Positions 1-8,012 of a stretch of DNA of 64,000 nucleotides are shown piece after piece. The stretch is from Verrucomicrobiota bacterium (lineage in GTDB: Bacteria; Verrucomicrobiota; Verrucomicrobiia; Chthoniobacterales; Chthoniobacteraceae). The notes beneath the pieces were generated by a model that was given only the letters and a program-made list of their open reading frames with translations, was not told the origin of the DNA and did no database searches. A program made the translations under genes and the position numbers. The stretch's first letter is position 1. Every line of letters starts with the position of its first letter. Location of the stretch: assembly GCA_009885995.1 (NCBI GenBank), contig VFJQ01000007.1:1-64000 (forward strand), in the 5' to 3' direction.

Positions 1-169
1 CCCACCCGCCCGAAAATCGTGCGAAATGTAGTGGAGAAAAACTGAAGAAATCGCCCGCCAACCCGCATGAATACGATCTCAGCCCTTCATAACTGTCGAA
101 CTTGGGCTAAGGCCATATCGTGCTCACCATCCCGCTGGTGCCAACGGTGCAGTCGATTACCGGTAAAGA

Positions 170-197
170 AAAGGGCGCGCCTTTCGACGCGCCCTTT
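170..197 (-). terminator. hairpin terminator after the repeat lipoprotein gene
   Basis: Perfect 10-bp stem (AAAGGGCGCG, 170-179, with CGCGCCCTTT, 188-197) and an 8-base loop. On the minus strand it follows the lipoprotein stop codon by about 25 bases and continues into a short T-rich stretch, as an intrinsic terminator would. A hairpin with almost the same stem lies at 49208-49235. The 169 bases to the left contain no gene I can support on either strand. Confidence 0.7.
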
Positions 198-222
198 CAA
201 GATTTTCTGAAGCGTGATGCGA

Positions 223-642
223 CTACTGGGGCGGCTTCGGCGCGTCCGGAGCAGGAGCGGGAGCGGGAGCCGGCTTGGCGGCTTCCTCGATCTTCTTCGC
301 GGCGTCGGCAGCGGCTTCCTTCATGGCAGCGGCGGCTTTGTCGGCGGCTTCCTTCGCCTTCGCGGCGGCTTCCTTGGCCTTGTCGCCGGCTTCCTTCGCA
401 GCGTCTTTGACTTCCTCGGTCTTCTTGGCGACGTCGGCTTTCATGTCCGCGGCCTTTTCTTCGACCTTGGCTTTCACTTCCTCGGTCTTCTTGGCGACGT
501 CGGCTTTCATGTCCGCGGCCTTTTCTTCGACCTTGGCTTTCACTTCCTTGGCCTCTTCACCGACGGTGGTGGCTTGTTTCTCACACGCGGTGAACGCGAG
601 GGCGCTCGCGGCGCTCAGGGCAAATAGGGGTTTCAATTTCAT
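223..642 (-). CDS. Ala/Lys/Glu-rich repeat lipoprotein (LEA-like)
   Basis: A 139-residue protein starting MKLKPLFALSAASALAFTACE. It has a short hydrophobic signal with a lipobox-like end (FTAC), so Cys-20 is the probable lipidation site, although Phe at -3 is not ideal. The mature part is almost wholly charged and alanine-rich, with 11/22-residue repeats (KAKVEEKAADMKADVAKKTEE occurs twice, exactly) expected to form long amphipathic helices as in LEA-type stress or apolipoprotein-like proteins. The C-terminus is an Ala-Pro tail (PAPAPAPAPD). The start is chosen because it begins the signal peptide; upstream in-frame sequence runs into htpG. It lies downstream of htpG on the same strand, 58 bases away. 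A structural or stress role is inference only. Confidence 0.75.
   Translation of the reverse strand: MKLKPLFALSAASALAFTACEKQATTVGEEAKEVKAKVEEKAADMKADVAKKTEEVKAKVEEKAADMKADVAKKTEEVKDAAKEAGDKAKEAAAKAKEAADKAAAAMKEAAADAAKKIEEAAKPAPAPAPAPDAPKPPQ
410..548. repeat. 66-bp exact tandem duplication inside the lipoprotein gene
   Basis: The segment starting at 410 recurs at 476 with a period of 66 bases and is identical for about 73 bases, covering just over two copies. The period is 22 codons, so it keeps frame and duplicates a 22-residue helical repeat. Identity at the DNA level suggests a recent duplication or slippage event. Confidence 0.9.
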
Positions 643-700
643 CTGTTGGTTTTGGTTTGTGGTTTGATTGGTCCGGCCGGGAGTTGCCGGGCTGAAAAGG

Positions 701-2557
701 TTATCCGGCTGCGGGACCATCCTTGGCCAGCAGTTTTTCGAGCAAGCCATTGAGCCGCTGGAGCATGGCGCGCGGGTCTTCGAGCAGCCCGGCGGCGACG
801 AGCGCATTGTCGAAGACCTGCTCTGCCACGTCCTTCGCGAGTGCGGCGTCCGTCTTCCGGATCGCCTCCAGGCGCACGATCATCGCGTGGTCGGGGTTGA
901 TTTCCAGGTCCGGCTTCGATGCGGGCAACTCCTGCCCTTCGCGCTGCTGCATCATCTTCATCACACGACGCATCGAGGTAGTGATGTGCGAGTCGCCCTC
1001 GATCACCACAGCCGGGCTGCCGACCAGTCGCTTGCTCGCGCGCACTTCGCCGACGCGCTCGGCCAGCGATTCCTTGATGAACTCTGCGAGCGCCCGCGCG
1101 TCGTCCTCGCTCAGGCCGGTCGATTCCTTCTCCAGCTTGAGGTCGGCTTTCTCGGCGGCGATGAGTCGCTTGCTGTCGAAGGTGCGCATGTGATCCATCA
1201 CGAACTCGTCGTGCGGGTGCGTGAGGAAGAGCACCTCGAACTTCTTCTCGCGGAACACCTCAAAATACGGGCTTGCCTCCGCGGCCTCGCGGCTCGGCGC
1301 GAGCAGATAGTAAATCTCCGTCTGCTCCGCGGGCATGCGGCTCACGTAGTCGGTGAGTGATGTCGTCTTCCCCGCCTCGGTGTGCGACGACTCGAAGCGT
1401 AGCAGCTTCGCGATCGCCTCGCGATGCGTATAGTCGTTCGCCACGCCTTCCTTCAGGCAGTGTCCGTGCTCGCGGAAGAAGCGGTCGTATTTCTCCGGGT
1501 CGGCCTTCGCTTCCTCGTCGAGCCACTTCAGCACGCGCTTGGTCAGCACCTCGTTCAGCTTCCGCATGAGCGCGCTGTCCTGCATCGTCTCGCGCGAGAT
1601 GTTTAGCGGCAGGTCTTCGCTATCCACGACGCCGCGCAGGAAGCGCAGCCACTCCGGCATCAGCCCCTTCGCGCGCTGCTGGATGAGCACCTTGCGGCAG
1701 TAGAGATTCACCTCCGGCTCGCCGCGCGACATCGTGAGCAGCTCGAGGTTTTTCCCCGGCACGAAGACGAGCGTGCGGATGGAAAGCGGCGCGTCGGCGT
1801 TGAAGTGCAACCGGAAGAGTGGCGCCTCCGTGTCGTGTCCGATGTATTTGTAAAACTCCTCGTAGTCCGCGTCGCTGACCTCGCTCTTGTTCTTCGTCCA
1901 CAGCGCCTGGACGGTGTTCACCACGACGCCATTCAGCTCGATGGGGAAGGGGACGAAGTTCGAGTAGCGCTTGATGATCGACTCGACCGTCTGCGCCTGT
2001 GCGAACTCCGTGTCGCGGAGATGGAGCACGATCTTCGTGCCGCGATCGAGCTCGCCCGCGGGCTCGATTTCGTAGCCGGTCCGTCCGTCGCTGGTCCAAA
2101 TCCAGCCATGCTCGCCGGGCTGGTGCGAGCGCGAGAAGACGGTCACTTTTTCCGCGACCATGAAGGCCGAGTAGAAGCCGACGCCAAACTGCCCGATGAG
2201 ATGCGTGTCGCTCTGCTTCGCCTTGATCTGTTCGAGGAACGCTTTCGATCCGCTGTGCGCGATCGTGCCGAGGTTGTCGATCAGTTCGCCGTGCGTCATG
2301 CCGAGGCCCGAGTCGGTGAAGGTAATCGTCTTCGCCTGCTCGTCCGTGCTCACGCTGATCTTTGGTGCCGCGTCCGGCTGGAAAATCTCCGCGCCGGAAG
2401 TTTGTAGAAACTTCAGTTTCTCCGAGGCATCCGCTGCGTTGGAGATCAGCTCGCGCACGAAGATCTCGTGATCCGTGTAGAGCGAGTGGATGACGATATC
2501 GAGGAGCTGGCGGATCTCCGCCTGGAACTCATGCTTTTCTGCGGTGGTCGTGGACAT
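701..2557 (-). CDS. htpG: molecular chaperone HtpG (bacterial Hsp90)
   Basis: Full-length 618-residue Hsp90. The N-terminal GHKL ATPase domain shows the E-x-x-x-N-A-x-D signature (RELISNAADA, residues 35-44), DSGLGMT around residue 82 and the GQFGVGFYSAF lid segment near 122. The middle domain holds the conserved NISRETMQ region, and the dimerisation domain runs to the end without a eukaryotic MEEVD tail. It is a cytosolic ATP-dependent chaperone for late folding and stress. The ATG start gives the canonical N-terminus (EFQAEIRQLLDIVIHSLY). It sits 39 bases after the last DUF1501 gene on the same strand, so it may be partly cotranscribed, though a promoter of its own is as likely. Confidence 0.97.
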   Translation of the reverse strand: MSTTTAEKHEFQAEIRQLLDIVIHSLYTDHEIFVRELISNAADASEKLKFLQTSGAEIFQPDAAPKISVSTDEQAKTITFTDSGLGMTHGELIDNLGTIAHSGSKAFLEQIKAKQSDTHLIGQFGVGFYSAFMVAEKVTVFSRSHQPGEHGWIWTSDGRTGYEIEPAGELDRGTKIVLHLRDTEFAQAQTVESIIKRYSNFVPFPIELNGVVVNTVQALWTKNKSEVSDADYEEFYKYIGHDTEAPLFRLHFNADAPLSIRTLVFVPGKNLELLTMSRGEPEVNLYCRKVLIQQRAKGLMPEWLRFLRGVVDSEDLPLNISRETMQDSALMRKLNEVLTKRVLKWLDEEAKADPEKYDRFFREHGHCLKEGVANDYTHREAIAKLLRFESSHTEAGKTTSLTDYVSRMPAEQTEIYYLLAPSREAAEASPYFEVFREKKFEVLFLTHPHDEFVMDHMRTFDSKRLIAAEKADLKLEKESTGLSEDDARALAEFIKESLAERVGEVRASKRLVGSPAVVIEGDSHITTSMRRVMKMMQQREGQELPASKPDLEINPDHAMIVRLEAIRKTDAALAKDVAEQVFDNALVAAGLLEDPRAMLQRLNGLLEKLLAKDGPAAG

Positions 2558-2596
2558 AGGGCCGCGGATGTTATGGAGCGCGACCGGGCGCGCAAG

Positions 2597-3994
2597 TTAC
2601 GCGAGCAGTTCCGTCACCACGCGTCCATCCACGTCGGTGAGCCGGAAGTCGCGCCCACTGTGCCGATACGTAAGCCGCTCGTGATCGAGCCCGAGCAGGT
2701 GCAGCACCGTCGCCTGTAGGTCGTGAACGTGGACGCGGTTCTCGACCGCTTTGAAGCCGAACTCATCCGTCGCGCCATACGCGGTGCCGCCACGCACGCC
2801 GCCGCCGGCGAGCCACATGGTGAAGCCGTGATTGTTGTGATCGCGACCGGCGGTCGGGCTCACCTTTTCGCCCTGGGAAAGCTCGACCGTCGGCGTGCGG
2901 CCAAATTCGCCGCCCCAAATCACGAGCGTCTCGTCGAGCAGCCCGCGCGACTTGAGATCACTGAGCAGCGCGGTGATGCCCTGGCAGCTTTCGGTGGCGA
3001 GCTTGCGGTGCTCGGTCGAGATGTTCGCGTGGCTGTCCCACGGCTGGAGCGTGCCGTGCCACACCTGCACGAAGCGCACGCCGCGCTCGACGAGTCGCCG
3101 CGCGATGAGCATCTGCTTCGCCTGCGCCGTATCGCCGTAGAGCGCGCGGACGTGCGCCGGCTCGCGCTCGATGTCGAACGCATCGGTCGCCGCCGTCTGC
3201 ATGCGAAAGGCGGTCTCGAAGCTGTGAATGCGCGCCTCGAGCGCCGGGTCGTGCCGCGTGGCGAAGTGCTTGCGATTCAGCTGCTCGACGAGGTCGAGCT
3301 GCGCCTGCTGCTCGACGGACGACAGCGAGGCGTTGTGCAGATGCTCGATGAGCTGCGCCGCCTTCTTATCCTGCGTCTCGATGTAAGTGCCCTGGTAACC
3401 ACCGGGCAGGAAGGACGATTGCCAGTTATCGGCACCCGCGACCGGCATCCCTTTTGGCACGAGCACGACGAAGCCGGGCAGGTTCTGGTTCTCCGTGCCG
3501 AGGCCGTAGGTGATCCACGCACCGATGCTCGGCCGCGCCATGATGCTCGCGCCGCAATTCATCAAGCGCAGCGAGTTCTCGTGGATCGGCGTGTCCGTGT
3601 GCATCGAACGAATCACGCACAGGTCGTCCGCGTGCTTCTCCGCGAGTGGCGCGAAGAGTTCGCTCACTTCCATCCCGCACTGCCCGTAGCGGTCGAACTT
3701 GAATGGCGAGCCGAGCGCGGTGCTCGTCGGGCGTTCGGTCTCGAGATGAATCGGCAGCCGCGTGCCGTGGTATTTGGTCAGCTCCGGCTTCGGGTCGAAC
3801 GTGTCCATCTGCGCCGGGCCGCCGTTGGCGAGAATCTGGATGACGTATTTCGCGCGCGGCGCGGAGTGCGGGAGCTTCGGCGCGAGCGGGCTTTCGTCGG
3901 CGCGCGCGAGCAGCGTCGCGAGGCCGAGCGTGCCGAAGCCGGCTCCGCACCGGCGGAGCATTTCACGGCGCGAGATGTGAGCGGGTCGGTTCAT
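2597..3994 (-). CDS. DUF1501 secreted protein (copy 1)
   Basis: A 465-residue protein of the DUF1501 family, which has an alkaline-phosphatase/sulfatase-like fold and is greatly expanded in Planctomycetes and Verrucomicrobia. The N-terminus has a Tat-like signal (SRREMLRRCGAGFGTLGLA), so export in folded form is likely. Family landmarks seen are NGGPAQMDTFDPKPE, the GVRFVQVWHG region, WGGEFGRTP and DHNNHGFTMWLAGGG, followed by the C-terminal HDLQATVLHLLGLDHE. The chosen ATG lies two bases after the stop of the DUF1549 gene and starts the Tat signal; longer in-frame starts would run into that gene. The biochemical function of the family is not established. The pairing with a DUF1549/DUF1553 cytochrome is conserved in this phylum. 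Confidence 0.9.
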   Translation of the reverse strand: MNRPAHISRREMLRRCGAGFGTLGLATLLARADESPLAPKLPHSAPRAKYVIQILANGGPAQMDTFDPKPELTKYHGTRLPIHLETERPTSTALGSPFKFDRYGQCGMEVSELFAPLAEKHADDLCVIRSMHTDTPIHENSLRLMNCGASIMARPSIGAWITYGLGTENQNLPGFVVLVPKGMPVAGADNWQSSFLPGGYQGTYIETQDKKAAQLIEHLHNASLSSVEQQAQLDLVEQLNRKHFATRHDPALEARIHSFETAFRMQTAATDAFDIEREPAHVRALYGDTAQAKQMLIARRLVERGVRFVQVWHGTLQPWDSHANISTEHRKLATESCQGITALLSDLKSRGLLDETLVIWGGEFGRTPTVELSQGEKVSPTAGRDHNNHGFTMWLAGGGVRGGTAYGATDEFGFKAVENRVHVHDLQATVLHLLGLDHERLTYRHSGRDFRLTDVDGRVVTELLA

Positions 3995-3996
3995 GA

Positions 3997-6654
3997 TCAA
4001 TCGCAGAAGATGAATTCGTTCGAGAGCAGGAGCGCCTGGGTGAAGTTGCTCCACTGCCGCTCGCCGGGATCGACGCCGAGGTAATCGGCGGCGAGCTTGC
4101 TCTCCTCCGCATCGGGACGCCGCGAGAGCACGGAGCGGTAGGTGGCATCGATCCGATTCGTCGCGTTCGCGACTTCGGGACGATGCACGATCGCTTCCGC
4201 CTGCGTGCGCACGAATGGGCTGTTGAGGAAGTAGAGCGCTTGCAAAGGATGGATCGTCTCTGCGCGGTGGGAAATGGATTGATCGGGATTGGCCACGTCG
4301 AAGTTTCGCAGCAGCGCCGGGATACGAAAGCGATCGGTGTAGCCATAGACGGCACGGCGCACGTTCTTGTCGTCGAGTGGCGCGCTGCGTCCGCCGAGCT
4401 TCGTGTCGAGTCGCCCTGCGACTGCCAGCAGCGAGTCGCGCAGCGGCTCGAACTCGAGGCGCCGCGGCGCCATGCGCCAGAGCAAGCGGTTCCCCGGATC
4501 CTTTTCCATCGCGAGCGGCTGAACCGCGCTGCTCTGCTGCCACGTCGCCGAAGTGAGGATGAGCCGGTGCAGCGCCTTGAGCGACCAGCCATGCTCGATG
4601 AACCCCGCGGCGAGATGATCGAGCAACTCGGGATGCGACGGCCGCTCGCCCATCGCGCCGAAGTTGTCCGGCGTCGCGACGAGGCCGCGCCCGAAATGCT
4701 GCTGCCACACGCGATTGACGATCACGCGCGCAGTCAGCGGGTTCTTCCCGCTCGCGATGGCTTGCGCGAGTTCGAGGCGTCCGTCGTCGGAATAAGAGCG
4801 TGTATCCACGGCGGCGAGTGCCTGGAGGAAGCGGCGCGGCACTTCCGGTCCGAGCTTGTGCCGATCGCCCCGCGTCATCACGTGCGGAGCCAGTGGCTTC
4901 GCGGTGACGGCGACGGCCATCGCGCGTTCGACGGGCGCACCGGCTTCGAGCACGGTCAGCTTCTCGCGCAGCTTGCCCGCGGCTTCACCGTCGGGTCGCG
5001 AGACGAGTTGATGTTCGGTGACAAAGCGCAGCAAGTCGTCGGCGACTTCCTCGCGAGTGAACCGCAGGGGCGACGTTGGGTCGGCGATGAGCGCACCCAC
5101 GTCCGTTGCCTCCGGGATGAGGGATCCGTAGAGGTCGGCGACCTCCAGCATCGTGGCCGGCGTCTGGTCCCGAAAGGCGGCGAGCACCAGTGGATCCTGC
5201 TCCTCCGGTCGCGCCGCGGCCTCGGTGATCACCCTCCTGGCTCTCTCCACAAAGCCGGCGCGCGGGAGCGCGATCAACTGCTGCCACAGTCGAAAGAAGC
5301 GTTGCTCACGACGGAGACTCTCCGCGATCAGAGCCGACCACCTCGGCGGCCCGCCGCGCACCAGCAGGCCGCGCGGAGTATCGAGCGGCACGAAGCCTTC
5401 GAGGGTGCGATGGTTCGGCGTCGTCTCGACGATGTAGCGCAAATATTCCGGCGCCAGTTCGTGCAGGAGCCGTTTCGCTTTCACGACGCAGGCGTCGATG
5501 TGCTTCTCGTAGTCGGCGAAGATGCGTGCACGCTCGGCGCGATACTTTTTCACGGCGTCGTCCGTCGGCGCTGCGCCGACTTCCGGAAGATCGAGCGGCT
5601 CGCCGCTGCTCGCGATAATACCGTAAAGCGAGTAGTAATCGGCGGTTGGGATCGCGTCGAACTTGTGATCGTGGCAGCGCGCGCAAGCGAGCGTGAGGCC
5701 GAGCAGTCCGCGGCCGATCGTGTCGATGCGATCGTCGATGATGAGCTGCGGCGCCTCGATGTTCCCCTCGAATCGCCGGCCGACGGTGAGAAAGCCGAGC
5801 GCGCGCAGGTCGCCGCCGGGCACGCGATCCGCGGCGACTTGTTCGAGCACGAAGCGGTCGAAGGGCTTGTCGCGGTTGAACGCGTCGATGACGTAGTCGC
5901 GATACGTGTGTGCGAACGGGATGCGGCGTTCGCCGTCGGTGGACTTCTCCGTGGTGTCCGAGTAGCGGGCGACATCGAGCCAGTGCCGGCCCCAGCGCTG
6001 GCCGTATTCGGGGCGCGCAAGCAGGTCATCCATCAGGTGGGCGAATGCCTCGCGGCTCGGATTCGCGGCAAACTTTTCCGCTTCGTCGAACGTCGGAGGC
6101 AGACCGATCAGATCGAAGAAAAGCCGCCGCAACAGAGCGCGCGGGTCGGCTGGGGGATTCTGCTTTAAGCCCTCCCGCTCCAGCCGCGCGCGCACCAGTT
6201 CATCGATGGACGACGCGGAATCCCGGATCGGCTGGAACGCCCAATACGAGCGCGCCTGTTCGAGCGTCATCGCGGTGATCTTCTTCTCCGCGGCGACGCC
6301 TTCGCGCGGATCGGGCGCGCCGAGTTTCACCCACTCGGTGAAGACGGCGACCTCATCGGCGCTGAGTCGCTTCTTCGGCGGCATGGAGAGGTCGGGATCG
6401 GTGTAGCGAATCGCTTTGATGAGCAGCGAGTCGTCCGGCTTCCCCGGCACGATGGCCGGGCCGCTGTCGCCACCATTCTGCCAGCCCGCGCGCGAGTCGA
6501 GCGCGAGGCCGCCTTTGGTTTTCTTGCCCTGCGTGTGGCATTCAAGGCAGCGCTCGACGAGGAGCGGGCGCACTTTCAACTCGAAGAACTCGTCTCCCGC
6601 ACTCGCGAGTGCGAGCGCAGGGGAGAGCATCGCAATCGGCAGCCAGCGCTTCAT
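3997..6654 (-). CDS. planctomycete-type cytochrome c with DUF1549 and DUF1553 (PSCyt1-PSCyt2-PSD1), copy 1
   Basis: An 885-residue exported protein. A signal peptide ([19 protein letters not shown]) is followed by the PSCyt1 domain with one haem c motif, CLECH (residues 36-40). DUF1549 (PSCyt2) follows, with the [11 protein letters not shown] and [10 protein letters not shown] motifs; the latter is a second CxxCH. After a linker of about 250 residues comes DUF1553 (PSD1), with [28 protein letters not shown] and [13 protein letters not shown]. The family is secreted or periplasmic and linked by context to polysaccharide degradation, but its reaction is unknown. It overlaps the preceding DUF1501 gene by four bases (ATGA) and precedes DUF1501 copy 1 by two bases, so the genes are translationally coupled. 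Confidence 0.93.
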   Translation of the reverse strand: MKRWLPIAMLSPALALASAGDEFFELKVRPLLVERCLECHTQGKKTKGGLALDSRAGWQNGGDSGPAIVPGKPDDSLLIKAIRYTDPDLSMPPKKRLSADEVAVFTEWVKLGAPDPREGVAAEKKITAMTLEQARSYWAFQPIRDSASSIDELVRARLEREGLKQNPPADPRALLRRLFFDLIGLPPTFDEAEKFAANPSREAFAHLMDDLLARPEYGQRWGRHWLDVARYSDTTEKSTDGERRIPFAHTYRDYVIDAFNRDKPFDRFVLEQVAADRVPGGDLRALGFLTVGRRFEGNIEAPQLIIDDRIDTIGRGLLGLTLACARCHDHKFDAIPTADYYSLYGIIASSGEPLDLPEVGAAPTDDAVKKYRAERARIFADYEKHIDACVVKAKRLLHELAPEYLRYIVETTPNHRTLEGFVPLDTPRGLLVRGGPPRWSALIAESLRREQRFFRLWQQLIALPRAGFVERARRVITEAAARPEEQDPLVLAAFRDQTPATMLEVADLYGSLIPEATDVGALIADPTSPLRFTREEVADDLLRFVTEHQLVSRPDGEAAGKLREKLTVLEAGAPVERAMAVAVTAKPLAPHVMTRGDRHKLGPEVPRRFLQALAAVDTRSYSDDGRLELAQAIASGKNPLTARVIVNRVWQQHFGRGLVATPDNFGAMGERPSHPELLDHLAAGFIEHGWSLKALHRLILTSATWQQSSAVQPLAMEKDPGNRLLWRMAPRRLEFEPLRDSLLAVAGRLDTKLGGRSAPLDDKNVRRAVYGYTDRFRIPALLRNFDVANPDQSISHRAETIHPLQALYFLNSPFVRTQAEAIVHRPEVANATNRIDATYRSVLSRRPDAEESKLAADYLGVDPGERQWSNFTQALLLSNEFIFCD

Positions 6655-8012
6655 GCGATGATCTCGCGCACGACTTCGCCATACACGTCGGTGAGCCGGT
6701 AGTCGCGGCCGGCGTGGCGGTGGGTGAGGCGTTCGTGGTCGAAGCCGAGCAGGTGCAGCACGGTGGCGTGGAGGTCGTGGATGTGGACGCGGCCGTTCAC
6801 GGTCTGGTAGCCGAACTCATCCGTCTCGCCGTGGACGAGTCCGCCGCACACGCCGCCGCCGGCGAGCCATGCGCAGAAGCTCTCGGGCTGATGCTCGCGC
6901 CCGTGCTTCTCGATTGGCGCGGTGCCGCTGAGATCCTGGCTCCACGGTGTGCGGCCGAATTCGCCGGACCAGATGACGAGCGTGTCGTCGAGCAGACCGC
7001 GCGCTTTCAAATCCTGCACGAGCGCGGCGCACGGCTGGTCGCACTTCGCGGCGGTCTTCGGCAGCGCGCCGCGGATGTCGCCGTGGTGATCCCAGCCATC
7101 GAGCGTGACTTGCACGAAGCGCACGCCCGCTTCGCTCAAGCGCCGCGCGAGCAGGCAGGCGCGCGCGGACTTGTCCGTGGGCTCGGCGCCGACGCCGTAG
7201 AGGTCGAGTGTGGCTTTCGATTCGCGCGAGAGATCGACGAGCTTCGGCGTCTCGGCCTGCATGCGGAAGGCGAGCTCGAACGACTGGGTCATGCCTTCCA
7301 TCTGCGCGTCCTGCTCGCTGCGCGCGAGGAGGCGCCGGTTCATGCGCTGCACGAGGTCCATCTCGCGGCGCTGGCTCGCAGTCGGCTCGTCGAGGAAGCG
7401 GATCGCGGGTGTCTTCAGGTCGGCCGGCACGCTGCCGATGACGGTGCCCTGATGCGCGGCGGGCAGGAACGCGGAGCCGTAAGTGCGCACGTCGCTGCCG
7501 GGCTGGATGCTGATGAAGCTAGGCAGGTCGTGGTTCTCCGTGCCGAGGCCGTAGCTTACCCACGCACCCATCGACGGGCGCACGTCGTTGAAGCCGCCGG
7601 TGTGAAATTGCAGCGAAGCGAGATCGTGCGCGGGATTATCGACCTGCATCCCGCGCAGTAGGCAGATGTCGTCGGTGATGCGGTGCAGGTGCGGCATCAA
7701 GTCGGAGATCACCATGCCGGACTGGCCGCGGGGCGCGAACTGCGCGACCGGGCCGAGTGTGAGAAATTTGTCGGTGCCGACGGGAATGCCGCGCGGCAGG
7801 CTCTTCACGCCGACGCGCTCGCCGTGCGACTTCGCGAGGCGCGGCTTGTAGTCGAAGAGATCGTGCTGCGACGGCCCGCCCGCCATGAAGAGAAAGATCA
7901 CGCGCTTCGCCTTCGGCGCGAAGTGCGGAGCGGACGCGCGGGCGAGCATCGCGTTCAGCGCGAGGCCGCCGAAGCCGCACGCGGTGCTGCGGAGGAAGTG
8001 ACGACGGTTCAT
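6651..8012 (-). CDS. DUF1501 secreted protein (copy 2)
   Basis: A 453-residue DUF1501 protein, paralogous to the gene at 2597-3994. It begins MNRRHFLRSTACGFGGLALN, a Tat-type signal. Shared landmarks are FMAGGPSQHDLFDYKP, GVRFVQVTLDGWDHHGD, WSGEFGRTPWSQ, the REHQPESFCAWLAGGGV segment and HDLHATVLHLLGFDHE. The start overlaps the upstream DUF1549 stop by four bases, and its own stop overlaps the next DUF1549 start by four, so the four genes form one coupled unit. DUF1501 lies in the alkaline phosphatase superfamily by fold. No catalytic activity can be assigned here. Confidence 0.92.
   Translation of the reverse strand: MNRRHFLRSTACGFGGLALNAMLARASAPHFAPKAKRVIFLFMAGGPSQHDLFDYKPRLAKSHGERVGVKSLPRGIPVGTDKFLTLGPVAQFAPRGQSGMVISDLMPHLHRITDDICLLRGMQVDNPAHDLASLQFHTGGFNDVRPSMGAWVSYGLGTENHDLPSFISIQPGSDVRTYGSAFLPAAHQGTVIGSVPADLKTPAIRFLDEPTASQRREMDLVQRMNRRLLARSEQDAQMEGMTQSFELAFRMQAETPKLVDLSRESKATLDLYGVGAEPTDKSARACLLARRLSEAGVRFVQVTLDGWDHHGDIRGALPKTAAKCDQPCAALVQDLKARGLLDDTLVIWSGEFGRTPWSQDLSGTAPIEKHGREHQPESFCAWLAGGGVCGGLVHGETDEFGYQTVNGRVHIHDLHATVLHLLGFDHERLTHRHAGRDYRLTDVYGEVVREIIA

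Noticed and set aside
1-169. Possible gene end at the left edge
   Set aside because: A short plus-strand frame stops at 43-45, but there is too little sequence to judge, and neither strand shows a conserved motif.
214-627. Plus-strand reading frames opposite the repeat lipoprotein
   Set aside because: They mirror the Ala/Lys repeat of the minus-strand gene, giving Gly/Leu/Phe-rich repeats with no start signal or family, so they are antisense shadows.
2723-6168. Long plus-strand open frames across the DUF1501/DUF1549 genes
   Set aside because: High GC content gives few stop codons in the antisense frames; the translations have no recognisable motifs, whereas the minus strand shows clear domains.
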